NCBI GenBank assembly: GCA_022825505.1
Contig: JAJDWR010000068.1
Coordinates: 56,066 to 120,065 of the forward strand
Source of the DNA: Gammaproteobacteria bacterium
Lineage (GTDB): Bacteria > Pseudomonadota > Gammaproteobacteria > Steroidobacterales > Rariloculaceae
Length of the DNA stretch: 64,000 nt
Direction of reading: 5' to 3'
The translations under genes were made by a program, and so were the position numbers. This document shows, in pieces, positions 17,698-26,641 of the stretch. The notes under the pieces were generated by a model. That model did not search any database. It was not told where the DNA came from and was given only the letters and a program-made list of their open reading frames with translations. How positions within the stretch are numbered: position 1 is the stretch's first letter; every line of letters starts with the position of its first letter.

Positions 17698-18912
17698 GTG
17701 CTCACGCTCGTCAATCGGGCCGGGAGTCTCGCCGAGTCGCTCGGGTTTAAACCTTTCGGCCTTGAATCCAGCCGGATTCTTGCCAACGCGAGGAAGATCA
17801 GCGGCTTCGGCTTCCGGGACGGCATGTTCGAGGACGGTCTCGAACGCCTGATCCGATCCCTGCAAACCGAGGCCCGGCTCACGACGTTCGGCAAGTTCGC
17901 CATGCGAAGGGCTGTGCAGCGCAGCGCCGATTCGCGTTTCCTCGTCGAAAAGGCAATCTCCGAGAACCCCTCGATCCTGGACGAACCCATCGACGAACCC
18001 GTGTTCATCATCGGCATGCCGAGGTCCGGCACGACCATCCTGCATGCGCTCCTGGAGACAGACGCCTCGCACCGTTCCCCGCTGTGCTGGGAGTGCCTGC
18101 TCCCCTACCCCGCACCGACGCCGGCGACCTACCGGGACAATCCGCGCCTGAAAACCATCCGCAGGGAATTCGGCCAACTGTTCAGGCTCGTTCCGGACCT
18201 GCGCATGAAGCACTACATGGCGGCCGACGCGCCCCAGGAATGCGTGGGCATCACGGCGCTGAATTTCTGCAGCTACCAGTATCTCGCCCAGGCCAGAATG
18301 CCGGGCTACGAAGACTGGCTTTCCGGCGAAGCCGACCAGGTGCGGAACCTTCGCTGGCACAGGCGGTTCCTCAAGTTTCTCCAGTCCGGCGGCATTCGCC
18401 CGGTGCGCTGGCTCCTGAAGTCGCCCCTGCACGTGCTGCGTCTCGAGGCGCTGTTCGAGGTCTACCCGGATGCGCGCATCGTCATGCCCCACCGCGAACC
18501 GTCGAGTTTCCTGGCCTCCGTGGCGAGCCTCATGACGTCCATGCGATCGCTCTACACGGACCACCACGATCCCGTGCGCACCGGACAGGAACTCATGGAA
18601 AGATGGGGCGGCTACCTGGACCGCTTCCTGAGCGACCGCGCATCGCTGGACAGGGAAAGCCGTTTCGTCGATTTCCACTTCGACGACTTCGTCGGAGACC
18701 AGATGCGCATCGTCGATACGATCTACGACCGGTTCGGCTGGAACCTCGACTCCCGATGCCGCGCGCGCATGAGCGAATTCCTGCGCCGCGAGCGAAAGGA
18801 CAAACACGGCGTCCACAAGTACTCCCTCGATCAGTTCGGCATGTCTCCGACCGATATCGACGGGCGATACGACCGTTACATTCAATTCCTGCAGGAGCTG
18901 AAAACAGCGTAG
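17698..18912 (+). CDS. PAPS-dependent sulfotransferase family protein
   Basis: A 404-residue protein beginning with GTG at 17698. The 5'-phosphosulfate-binding loop IIGMPRSGTTILHALLE is near residue 100, and the 3'-phosphate-binding region IVMPHREPSSFLASVASL near 260. WLLKSPLHVLRL, common in this branch, lies just before it. These enzymes transfer sulfate from PAPS to a hydroxyl of a small molecule, lipid or glycan. The branch with a long N-terminal extension is common in marine proteobacteria and actinobacteria next to DUF1214-like partners, as here. The acceptor is unknown. Confidence 0.85.
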   Translation: MLTLVNRAGSLAESLGFKPFGLESSRILANARKISGFGFRDGMFEDGLERLIRSLQTEARLTTFGKFAMRRAVQRSADSRFLVEKAISENPSILDEPIDEPVFIIGMPRSGTTILHALLETDASHRSPLCWECLLPYPAPTPATYRDNPRLKTIRREFGQLFRLVPDLRMKHYMAADAPQECVGITALNFCSYQYLAQARMPGYEDWLSGEADQVRNLRWHRRFLKFLQSGGIRPVRWLLKSPLHVLRLEALFEVYPDARIVMPHREPSSFLASVASLMTSMRSLYTDHHDPVRTGQELMERWGGYLDRFLSDRASLDRESRFVDFHFDDFVGDQMRIVDTIYDRFGWNLDSRCRARMSEFLRRERKDKHGVHKYSLDQFGMSPTDIDGRYDRYIQFLQELKTA

Positions 18913-18918
18913 ACAACC

Positions 18919-19968
18919 ATGCAAAGCAAACAGGCACTGAACGAATTCCTCGACCTCATCCGCGAATCCGACTACACCTTCCTCGACCCGGAGATGGCCC
19001 TGGACGAACAGGGCAAGGTGGACGGCTACCAGCACTTCTTCCACCTGCTCCAGCTCGCCGTGGACTTCTACCTCTTCAACGACCCGCTGCGGCCGCAGTG
19101 GATGCCGCTGGCGAACGCAAACCGCCGCATCTACGGCGACAACGTGGACGCGGTGTACTACTTCACCCAGGTGCGCGGCGACCAGGAGTACATCATTCGC
19201 GGGCGGCGCTTCGATAGCTGTTACCTGAGCTTCACGCTGTACGGCGGCGACCCGCACGGCGAACTGGCCGACCGCGTCTCCCTCAGCGTCAACCACCGGG
19301 ACATCGAGTTCGCCGACGACGGGCGCTTCGAGATCCGGCTGACGCCAAACCCGCAGGGCAAGAACCAGTTCAGGATCGACCCCGACTCGGTCACCCTCTT
19401 CTCCCGCGAGTACTTCTTCGATCGTCCCAACTCCACCGAAAGCACCTTCGAGATCGAGAACGCAGCCCCGCAACCCGGGGCGGTCCCGCTCGACGACGCA
19501 CAACTGGCCCGGCGAATTCGCACCATGGCGAACTTCTTCCAGGGAACCACGTGGGTCGCACCGCTTCCCGTGGATTTCCCCGTCAACGAATTCCTCCCGC
19601 CGTTCGAGTTCGACGCCGAACAGGGTGGCTGGGGCACCGTCGACAACGTCTACTGCATGTGCCGGTTCCGGTTGCAGGAAGACCAGTACCTGAAGATCCG
19701 CTTTCAATCCCCCGAGGCCTGCTACTGGGGCCTGCAGACCTGGAATTTCCTCATGCAGTCCACCAACTCGACGGATTACCCGGTCTGCCTGAACAAGCGC
19801 ACCATCGTGCCGGAGGCGGATGGATCGTACGAGGTTTACCTGAGCAGCCGGCCGGCGGCGAAGAACTGGATCAGCACTGCCGGTTACAGCGAGGGGATTG
19901 TCTTCTGCCGCTGGTTACTCTCCGAAGCCATGCCGGAAACGCCGCAGGCCGAAGTCTGCACCTGGTAG
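18919..19968 (+). CDS. DUF1214-like protein, sulfotransferase partner
   Basis: A 349-residue cytoplasmic-looking protein with no signal peptide or membrane segment. ANANRRIYGDNVDAVYYFTQV and the C-terminal beta-rich region with WISTAGYSEGIVFCRWLLSE resemble DUF1214/DUF1254-type proteins. It starts 6 bases after the sulfotransferase stop and is very likely translated from the same message. I cannot assign a reaction; the pairing suggests it works on the same substrate. Family assignment is from remembered motifs and is moderately sure. Confidence 0.65.
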   Translation: MQSKQALNEFLDLIRESDYTFLDPEMALDEQGKVDGYQHFFHLLQLAVDFYLFNDPLRPQWMPLANANRRIYGDNVDAVYYFTQVRGDQEYIIRGRRFDSCYLSFTLYGGDPHGELADRVSLSVNHRDIEFADDGRFEIRLTPNPQGKNQFRIDPDSVTLFSREYFFDRPNSTESTFEIENAAPQPGAVPLDDAQLARRIRTMANFFQGTTWVAPLPVDFPVNEFLPPFEFDAEQGGWGTVDNVYCMCRFRLQEDQYLKIRFQSPEACYWGLQTWNFLMQSTNSTDYPVCLNKRTIVPEADGSYEVYLSSRPAAKNWISTAGYSEGIVFCRWLLSEAMPETPQAEVCTW

Positions 19969-20023
19969 CAGATGGCGGCGACTGCGGCGATATGCGGTGG
20001 GCGTCGGAAACGGCTCCCGGGTT

Positions 20024-21634
20024 TCACGCGACGGGCTCAAGCGTCGTGACATAGGCCGGGTCCAGGCCGGCGATGCTGTCAATGCTCTGGGTCCGGCTGT
20101 CCCAGGTGTAGAACGAGCATTCGACGCGATTCCGGTAGAAGTCCGCAATCATGAACCCGTTCTCACCGATGGGGCCCCACTCGTCGGACAGTTCCAGATG
20201 GTTCGCCGGCCGGTCCACGGTGAGCAGTGACGATCCGGCGGTGCCCGGAGTGCCCGGAAGTATGGTCACCACCGGATTGTCCGCCATTTCGATATCGCCC
20301 ACCCCGAGAATGCGCGCGTGCGCGGACTTGTGGATGTCGCCGCTGATGACCAGCGGAATACGCTCCGGCATCCGGTAGATCGACTCCATGATCCGGTCGT
20401 GCTGGGCAAGCCACCCGCTGGGCCAGTACGGTTTCGGCTCCGACACCACCGCCTGCCCGTCGCGGAGCAGGTCCGGGTAGTACTCGTACCAGTTGCCGCG
20501 CGTCCAGCCGGGCGGCTGTCCGGGCGCGTTCACCACGTGGGCGACTTCCCGGTCCGCCATGCGCGCCTTCAACCAGGACTCCACCGTGGGGTCGAATTGA
20601 ACGGCGCTCGGACCGAGGGTCGTCGCGGAACGGCGATTGTCGTAGAGGAGAACCTCGAGCAGTTTGCCGTATCTCAACGTGCCGAAGTTGGAGGAGATCT
20701 CCGGGCGTCCCTCGTCTTCCCTGGAACCCGGCAATCCCCGCGGCCGGAAGGGATCCGGCAGAAACTCGGGATAGGCAAGTTTCTGGACACTGCGCGCCAG
20801 CGCGAGCATCGCGTGATCGGGCGGAAACGTGACCACTTCGTCAGTGGCGTCGTCGTTGTCGAAGTAATCGTGATCGTCCTGCAGGAAGAAAACCGGCGTA
20901 GACCGAAACGTCGTGCGATAGATCGGCGCGATCTGTTCCACGCCGCCCTTCAGGACAAAATCCTCGTTGGAAGTACCGAAAATCGGCTGCGAGCGGTCGA
21001 ATCTACCCACATAGGCCAGCCCCTCTTCGCTCTCGGCATAGAGGGAGGAGAAGCGCGGCGAATACAGATCCCAATACAGGTGGTCGCCATTTGCAACGAT
21101 GGCGCTGGGTTGCAGTGACGCCAGCTTCGACAGCAGGGCCCGGCGGACCGCGATTGTAGTACGTCTGCCATGGGCCACGGCGGAAATCTCGTGCCCGCCG
21201 GCACAGTGATAGAACCCGATCCGGACGTGATCGATTTCGCTGTCCGGGGCCGGAAACGTGGACAGGGTCCAGGGCTCCGCCAGTGCGCCTCCCCGGCCGG
21301 ACCGCAGCTCGAAACTGTACGCGGTTGAAGGACGCAGCGAGTCGACGTCGAACGCCCAGAATCGCCCTGGCGTGTCCGTTCTCTGGCCCGGGATTCGCCG
21401 CCCGTCCACATGCAACTCGGGGGCCCGGGGCAGAGGGGCCTGAAACGAGCACTTCAGCAGAACCCGATCGTGATTCGCAGTGGGAAGGAGGTGGAACAAC
21501 TCCCCCGCATCCCAATCCGGTTCCTGGGCCGCTGCGGTGCTCCCGAACAGGCTGGACAGCTCCAGCGGCCGACCCACAAAGGCGCCGGCGGCCAGCATGG
21601 ACTGCAGTGCGAGGATCTCCCGGCGTGTCAGCAT
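20024..21634 (-). CDS. PhoD-like alkaline phosphatase/phosphodiesterase, Tat-exported
   Basis: A 536-residue metallophosphoesterase. The ATG at 21634 begins a Tat-type signal (MLTRREILALQSMLAAGAF). After an N-terminal Ig-like domain, the PhoD catalytic motifs appear in order: VANGDHLYWD, FFLQDDHDYFDNDD (the DDHD metal-binding block) and VISGDIHKSAHARI. PhoD enzymes use Ca and Fe to release phosphate from mono- and diesters in the periplasm. It is convergent with the sulfotransferase operon and has no phosphate-regulon box that I can see. Confidence 0.88.
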   Translation of the reverse strand: MLTRREILALQSMLAAGAFVGRPLELSSLFGSTAAAQEPDWDAGELFHLLPTANHDRVLLKCSFQAPLPRAPELHVDGRRIPGQRTDTPGRFWAFDVDSLRPSTAYSFELRSGRGGALAEPWTLSTFPAPDSEIDHVRIGFYHCAGGHEISAVAHGRRTTIAVRRALLSKLASLQPSAIVANGDHLYWDLYSPRFSSLYAESEEGLAYVGRFDRSQPIFGTSNEDFVLKGGVEQIAPIYRTTFRSTPVFFLQDDHDYFDNDDATDEVVTFPPDHAMLALARSVQKLAYPEFLPDPFRPRGLPGSREDEGRPEISSNFGTLRYGKLLEVLLYDNRRSATTLGPSAVQFDPTVESWLKARMADREVAHVVNAPGQPPGWTRGNWYEYYPDLLRDGQAVVSEPKPYWPSGWLAQHDRIMESIYRMPERIPLVISGDIHKSAHARILGVGDIEMADNPVVTILPGTPGTAGSSLLTVDRPANHLELSDEWGPIGENGFMIADFYRNRVECSFYTWDSRTQSIDSIAGLDPAYVTTLEPVA

Positions 21635-21775
21635 TGGCTTCCCTTCATGAACCGACCGGCAGGTAGTGCGCGGCTTTGTGTCAATTCGAGAATTTACCAC
21701 AATGCGTGAATCTGCCGCAGCGGTGAGTAGCGGCTACAATGATGCGCTTGCTTCAAGCGCCGCACGAGGATACGG

Positions 21776-21930
21776 ATGCAGCGACTGATCTGCCTGGCAG
21801 CTTTGTTGGCCGCGTTTGCGGCGGGTGCACCATCCAGTGCTACATCTGCCATGGCGACGACCTGACGGGCCTTGGCGACGTGCCGGGTATCGCTGGGATG
21901 TCGGCGTACGTTGCCTCACTCGATCCCTAG
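21776..21930 (+). pseudogene. Decayed cytochrome c gene (frameshifted and truncated)
   Basis: GAGGA at 21766-21770 precedes an ATG at 21776 that starts a clean signal peptide (MQRLICLAALLAAFAAGAPSS), but this frame stops at 21865. In the neighbouring frame, from about 21838, the sequence reads CYICHGDDLTGLGDVPGIAGMSAYVA, a c-type haem site (CxxCH) followed by the usual PGIAG segment of small cytochromes, then stops at 21930. One base change in length near 21836-21838 would join them. The distal half of a normal cytochrome is absent: the frame ends where the receptor gene on the other strand ends (21927). This looks like a remnant cut by a rearrangement. Confidence 0.65.
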
Positions 21931-24374
21931 AACCGATAGTTGAAGCCCAGACTCATGACCTGGGTCTCGTAGTAGTTCTCGTAGATGGCATCGAAGCCGT
22001 TACCGCTGATGAACTGCCTTATGCCGAAGTCATTGAAGACGTCCACAAATGAGAACGCGATCTCTCCCCTGTCGTCCATGACGGTCCTGCTGACGCCGAG
22101 ATCCACGGACGATCTCGCGGCTTCCCTGCCCTGAGCTATGTTTTTCTCGGCGTAGTAGACGATCGCGATCTGGACCTGCCAGTCGTTGCGGAAGTCGAAT
22201 TGGCTGTTCAGCTTGGCATCCCACGTGTTGTCGGCGGACCTTTCGACAACGAACGGCCTGACGATGGGGAACAGCAGCATCACGACATCCTCATCGATCA
22301 CGTTGTCGTACCAGTTGATGCTTCCTGAAAGCTCCAACATTTCGCTGATGTCCCGGGTGAGAATCAGCTCAAGACCATTGGCCGTCCCGCTGCCGACATT
22401 CTGGTAGATTCGATTGACGATGTCGTAGTCCCGATTCGTCGGGTCGATGGCGAAGACCCGCGTGAAGGGATCTTCAATGTCCCGATAGTATAGGGACGCA
22501 ATCACTGAACCGGAGGGCCAGATACGTTCGTAGGCCACCTCGAAGGTCTCGGTAAACTGGGGACGCAGGTAGGGGTTTCCGACCTTGAGCAGCTCGGGAT
22601 CATCGTATTTCGGAAACACTCTCAGTTCGGGCTCGCCCGGACGATCCACGCGATTGTTGTAGTGCACGGATACGTGGTTCAGATTGTCGATGTTGTAGGT
22701 AAGCCGGATGTTGGGGAATAGGCGGAAATAGTCGTAGGAGTCGCTGCGGTCGTAATAGATGTTTTCCGAAGGCAAGTCGTAGTAGACATCGGTCTGCTCC
22801 ACGCGCAGTCCGGCTTCGACGTCGTATTTTTGCTTCTCGTGGACGTAGTTGACGTACGCCGCGTAGATATCTTCGCCCCACTCCGACCAATCCCCGAGAC
22901 CCAGGTAAATGACGGAGTTCTCGCCCCTGTTGACGTCATAGGTTATGGGTATCCAGCGTCTCTGAAGCCGGCCTCCCGCCTCGAGGCGGCCGCTACGCAG
23001 CGGCCTGACGTAGTCGACCTGCACGGGAAGCGTGTTCTCTTCTGCCACCAGGTGAGTCGCGTCATCGCCGACACGCACCCGCGAAATCTCGTTCAGGAAG
23101 TAGGCTTCATCCTCCCAACCCCTTATGTACTGAGCCGTAATGCTGTACTCGTGGCCCGGTTGCTGGAAGCGGTGTTCGTAATCCAGGTTGACGTTGAAAA
23201 AACCCGTGTCTTCGTCTTCCTCCCAGAACCAGAATCGATTCCTGTCACCCGTATGCCCATTGATGAACGGAACCTGGGCCTCATCGATATGGGTCTCGAA
23301 ATCGAGAATTGACGAAAACGTCAACGTCCTGTTCTCGTCCAGGGACCTGTCGAGTCCGCCGTTCAGGATGATATGGGTCTGCTTGCGGTTCTCGGGTACC
23401 TGCGAGTAGACAATCCTGCCGTCGTCATAGAATCTCGACGTGAACTCATTGTTGGGGATGTCTTCCTGAAACAGGATTTCTCCCTGGAAAAACACACTGC
23501 CGTTATCCGTGTTGTTGACGAGGTTGACGCTCGGAATGATCTTGGGATTCCGGTAGTAGCTTCCAATGTCCGTTGGAAGGTCATCCTTGCGTTTGGTCAG
23601 TTGTCCGCTTCCGATGGTCAGCCCGGCATCCACGTGGAGCCCGGCATCCTGCTCCCGCTTGTAAACGATGTTGATGATCCCGGCCATGCCGGCGGCATCG
23701 TAGCGGGAGGACGGATTATTGATGATCTCGACACTCTCGATATTGGCGGCAGGGATACTGTCAAGGCCCGAGTGATTGCCGATGCTCGTGAGGCTCGACT
23801 GGTTGCCGTCCACCAGAATGGCGACCCGGACGCTGCCTCGCAGCAGCACACTGCCTTCCCGGTCGACGGTAATCCCGGGCAAGCCCCTCATGGCATCGAG
23901 CAGGGAGCCGCTTCCCTGAGCGATGCTGTCTTCCAGGCTGAAAACGCGCCGATCGAGGGTGGCCTCCTGCACCACCCCTTCGCCGAGGACGATGACCTCC
24001 TCGATGTCGCCCGAGGCAGGGAGGAACTCGATGTCACCGACGTCGTAAAAGAGATTCTTGTCGCCCACCAGGAAAGGTGCATCCACGGGCCGATAGCCCA
24101 GCAGGGATGATGTCAGGATGTAATTTCCCTCTGTCAATCCCGAGATGATGAATCTTCCCGATTCGTCCGTCAGGGCTACGGGGACCGTGATTCCGGCGTT
24201 CTCGGCCGTGACGGCAATGGTCACGAACGCCACGGGTCGCCGCGTCGTCGCGTCGACCACCCGACCCGACACTGTCGCATCGCCCGGCGGCTCGTCCTGA
24301 GCGAAGACAGTGGATGAAATCAGCGCAAGCGAGAGGAACCCGCGTTTGATGATTGTCCCCCGAAATCCCGGCAT
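21927..24374 (-). CDS. Outer-membrane beta-barrel receptor with carboxypeptidase-regulatory-like domain
   Basis: An 815-residue TonB-dependent-type receptor. The ATG at 24374 starts a signal peptide (MPGFRGTIIKRGFLSLALIS...VFAQ). An N-terminal Ig-like carboxypeptidase-regulatory domain follows (ATVSGRVVDATTRRPVAFVTI ... SGLTEGNYILTSSLLGYRPV), then a plug (DAMRGLPGITVDREGSVLLRG; IINNPSSRYDAAGMAGIINIV) and a large barrel ending in FNYRF. This arrangement and the plug wording resemble the outer-membrane beta-barrel group common in Bacteroidota, although similar proteins exist in gammaproteobacteria. The neighbouring TPR gene is on the same strand upstream, 93 bases away. The ligand is unknown. 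Confidence 0.85.
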   Translation of the reverse strand: MPGFRGTIIKRGFLSLALISSTVFAQDEPPGDATVSGRVVDATTRRPVAFVTIAVTAENAGITVPVALTDESGRFIISGLTEGNYILTSSLLGYRPVDAPFLVGDKNLFYDVGDIEFLPASGDIEEVIVLGEGVVQEATLDRRVFSLEDSIAQGSGSLLDAMRGLPGITVDREGSVLLRGSVRVAILVDGNQSSLTSIGNHSGLDSIPAANIESVEIINNPSSRYDAAGMAGIINIVYKREQDAGLHVDAGLTIGSGQLTKRKDDLPTDIGSYYRNPKIIPSVNLVNNTDNGSVFFQGEILFQEDIPNNEFTSRFYDDGRIVYSQVPENRKQTHIILNGGLDRSLDENRTLTFSSILDFETHIDEAQVPFINGHTGDRNRFWFWEEDEDTGFFNVNLDYEHRFQQPGHEYSITAQYIRGWEDEAYFLNEISRVRVGDDATHLVAEENTLPVQVDYVRPLRSGRLEAGGRLQRRWIPITYDVNRGENSVIYLGLGDWSEWGEDIYAAYVNYVHEKQKYDVEAGLRVEQTDVYYDLPSENIYYDRSDSYDYFRLFPNIRLTYNIDNLNHVSVHYNNRVDRPGEPELRVFPKYDDPELLKVGNPYLRPQFTETFEVAYERIWPSGSVIASLYYRDIEDPFTRVFAIDPTNRDYDIVNRIYQNVGSGTANGLELILTRDISEMLELSGSINWYDNVIDEDVVMLLFPIVRPFVVERSADNTWDAKLNSQFDFRNDWQVQIAIVYYAEKNIAQGREAARSSVDLGVSRTVMDDRGEIAFSFVDVFNDFGIRQFISGNGFDAIYENYYETQVMSLGFNYRF

Positions 24375-24466
24375 CATGGATGAGCACTGCACCGTACTCT
24401 GGATATTTCGAGTGTAACGACAGGGACACCTGTTAGCGAGCGATCATCCCCACAATTGAGAATTCT

Positions 24467-25210
24467 TCAGCCGTCGTCCAGCGCGGCCAACCGCTGGACC
24501 GCCAGATCGTGAAGGATGCGGTCGTACGCATCCCCGGGCGCAAGTTCGATCCCGCGTGCGAGCAGTTCGCGCGCCTGCTCACGGTTGCGGTTTCGGTTCA
24601 GCAGTAACAGGCCGTTCGCGTACTCCAGGTAGACTCCTATTTCATCGGGAGCGAGCTCGAGCGCCTTTTCGTAATAGTCAAGCGCATTTCGCCTCGTGGC
24701 CCGATACGTCACGCGGGCCACGAGCCCTCCCATCTTGTTCACGATTTCCGCGTGCCAGGAAGCCAGGGTGAGGTGCGCTTCGGCCATTTCCGGATCCAGT
24801 CGCAGTGCTTCCTGTGCCGCCTCGCGCGTTCTGCGCGCATATCCCCTGTTGAGAGCCTCCATGACGCCCACGGTCTGGGCTTCGCGGCCGATGGCATGGG
24901 CCGATTGGAAGTGGGCTTCGGGGTTGCCGGGATCGAGGCGAATCGCCTCGTCCGCGGCGCTTATCGCGCGCGCGAACAACTCCGGCTGTTCGTCCCCGGC
25001 GGCGAGGTAGTAGCCATGTATGGCGAGCGACTCGGCCGCGAGCGCGTACCCTTCCGACGTTCCCAATGCCTCACCCGCTTCCGCGGCCGCTGCGAACCGA
25101 CCGTCGGCGTATGCGGCCCGTGCCGCCTCGATGGACTGTGCGCCGGACGGATTCACCAGCAGAAGAGCTCCTGCAAGCGAAAAACACAACGATACGGCTG
25201 TTTTTCTCAT
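24467..25210 (-). CDS. Exported tetratricopeptide-repeat protein
   Basis: A 247-residue protein starting at 25210 with signal peptide MRKTAVSLCFSLAGALLLVNPSGAQ. Several TPR-like helical pairs follow (AARAAYADGRFAAAAEAGEAL; DEAIRLDPGNPEAHFQSA; AAQEALRLDPEMAEAHLTLA; YYEKALELAPDEIGVYLEYA). TPR proteins are scaffolds, so no reaction is implied. It precedes the carboxypeptidase-domain receptor on the same strand, so the pair may work together at the cell envelope. The ATG at 25210 is preferred to in-frame upstream ATGs because of the signal peptide. Confidence 0.8.
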   Translation of the reverse strand: MRKTAVSLCFSLAGALLLVNPSGAQSIEAARAAYADGRFAAAAEAGEALGTSEGYALAAESLAIHGYYLAAGDEQPELFARAISAADEAIRLDPGNPEAHFQSAHAIGREAQTVGVMEALNRGYARRTREAAQEALRLDPEMAEAHLTLASWHAEIVNKMGGLVARVTYRATRRNALDYYEKALELAPDEIGVYLEYANGLLLLNRNRNREQARELLARGIELAPGDAYDRILHDLAVQRLAALDDG

Positions 25211-25417
25211 TGCTTCATCCCTTGCCGAATGACTTTTTCCAAGTAGTTTCAGCATACTGTGATTCACACCTCAAGGGCGGTCAACGACTGAACGGTGCCG
25301 CACCGAAACAGCATCTGGCCATAGCGATTTTGACAGCCGTTTCGCGTGCTGAGGGAGGTCCAATTCAGTCCAGAAAGCCCGATTCCAGAAACTACCTGAG
25401 CTATTCTCCGTATCTTG

Positions 25418-25447
25418 GGAGCGGCCGCTCCTGGCCGAAAGCAGACG
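25418..25447. repeat. Palindromic repeat element, copy 1
   Basis: A perfect 14-base palindrome GGAGCGGCCGCTCC (25418-25431) is followed by TGGCCGAAAGCAGACG (25432-25447). The second half matches 14 of the 16 bases of the element at 26547 downstream of the next gene. The 283 bases between the TPR gene and the next gene otherwise show no reading frame or clear promoter. Confidence 0.55.
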
Positions 25448-25492
25448 CCCGTTAACCGCTAATGTTAGGGGCGTGCATATTCAGGGGAAGTC

Positions 25493-26524
25493 ATGAGACA
25501 CATAACTGCTCTTCTATTGATCGGTATTCCGGTTACCTCTCCGGCTCATCACTCTCAAGCAGAATTCGATGCGACTGACATTACAGAGTTGAGCGGCGAA
25601 GTCGTGTCAGTAGCCTGGCGAATGCCTCATATCGAGTTCCGCCTTCGGACAGTTGGCCAGGATGGAAGCGTGGAGGAATGGAATATCGAAGCGGGTAACG
25701 CGATCGCGGCTGGTCGAATGGGTCTCGAAAGAGATACCTTGCAGGTTGGTTTTGAAGTCAGGGTCGCCGGGATTGCGTCAAGTCGTCGGGCCCATCGAAT
25801 GCTGGCAGGGCAATTTCTTCTCCCAAGTGGTCTTGAGGTGATCATTGACCATCAAATCACGCCGATTCCTCGCTGGTCACCCGAACGTTACGTCGATCGC
25901 CGCGACTCGAATTACGAGTTCTCATGGCCACTTCCAGACGATGGTCGTGGGATATTCCGCATTTGGACTCGGGACCGGGAAAAAGAGCTCTGGATGCTGC
26001 AACCGGCTGACTATTATCCTTTGACGGAGGCCGCCGAGACGGCCATCGCTTCATGGGATGTGGATGATCCGGCCGATAACCAGGTACTCCAGTGCATACC
26101 ACCCGGAATGCCCGCGGCAATGGGGGACCCTCATCCGATCGAGTTCGTAGAGATGGACGGCGCTATCGAGCTTCGGCAGCAGGGGTTTGATATTGTCAGG
26201 ACGATTAACCTGGAGCCGGCTGAGGATCCCGCGAGTATTGATCCGTCTCCTCTCGGCTATTCCGTAGGTCGTTGGGAAGACAACACACTGGCTATAACGA
26301 CGACGCGAGTCGATACGCCCTATCTGAATCGACGCGGAGTGCCTATGAGCGAGGCCGCGGAGATCGAGGAGCGCTTTACGGTCGATGAGGCCAACGGTCA
26401 CCTGAACTACGTGTTGACGGTGACTGACCCAGAGTACTTGTCGGAGCCGTTCGTCGAAGAGATTCTCTGGTTCTGGAGCGAGGACGCGATAATGCAGCCC
26501 TATAACTGCTCGGTGTCAGGGTAG
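25493..26524 (+). CDS. DUF6152-family exported protein, low-GC
   Basis: A 343-residue protein with a short signal peptide (MRHITALLLIGIPVTSPA) followed by HHSQAEFDATDITELSGEVV, the DUF6152 pattern. The C-terminal domain (LGYSVGRWEDNTLAITTTRV and a final LWFWSEDAIMQPYNC) matches the equivalent part of the protein at 12561-13574, so they are distant paralogues. Base composition is visibly more AT-rich, with more A/T third positions, than the genes on either side, and palindromic elements of one family lie just before and just after it. This suggests recent acquisition as a unit. GGGGAAG precedes the ATG. Confidence 0.78.
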   Translation: MRHITALLLIGIPVTSPAHHSQAEFDATDITELSGEVVSVAWRMPHIEFRLRTVGQDGSVEEWNIEAGNAIAAGRMGLERDTLQVGFEVRVAGIASSRRAHRMLAGQFLLPSGLEVIIDHQITPIPRWSPERYVDRRDSNYEFSWPLPDDGRGIFRIWTRDREKELWMLQPADYYPLTEAAETAIASWDVDDPADNQVLQCIPPGMPAAMGDPHPIEFVEMDGAIELRQQGFDIVRTINLEPAEDPASIDPSPLGYSVGRWEDNTLAITTTRVDTPYLNRRGVPMSEAAEIEERFTVDEANGHLNYVLTVTDPEYLSEPFVEEILWFWSEDAIMQPYNCSVSG

Positions 26525-26535
26525 GCTTGGCGTCA

Positions 26536-26563
26536 ATGTCCGCTTTTGGCCGAAAGCGGACAT
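26536..26563. repeat. REP-like palindromic element, copy 2
   Basis: Perfect 11-base arms ATGTCCGCTTT (26536-26546) and AAAGCGGACAT (26553-26563) enclose TGGCCG. It follows the low-GC DUF6152 gene by 11 bases. It could act as a terminator-like hairpin, but no T-run follows. The arm/loop sequence resembles dispersed palindromes common in proteobacterial intergenic DNA, and part of it recurs at 25432-25447. Confidence 0.65.
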
Positions 26564-26641
26564 AACGACCGAGTCTGAATCGAAAATTGCGCAAATCTCT
26601 CGCCTTCCGCGATAATCGCCCCGCCGCAGCAGGGCCCTCAT

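Noticed and set aside
25445..25474. Possible integron attC-like half-site (ACGCCC...GGGCGT with GTTAACC and GTTAGGG)
   Set aside because: Only one half is convincing, GTTAGGG does not fit GTTRRRY, no matching site follows the gene and no integrase is present.
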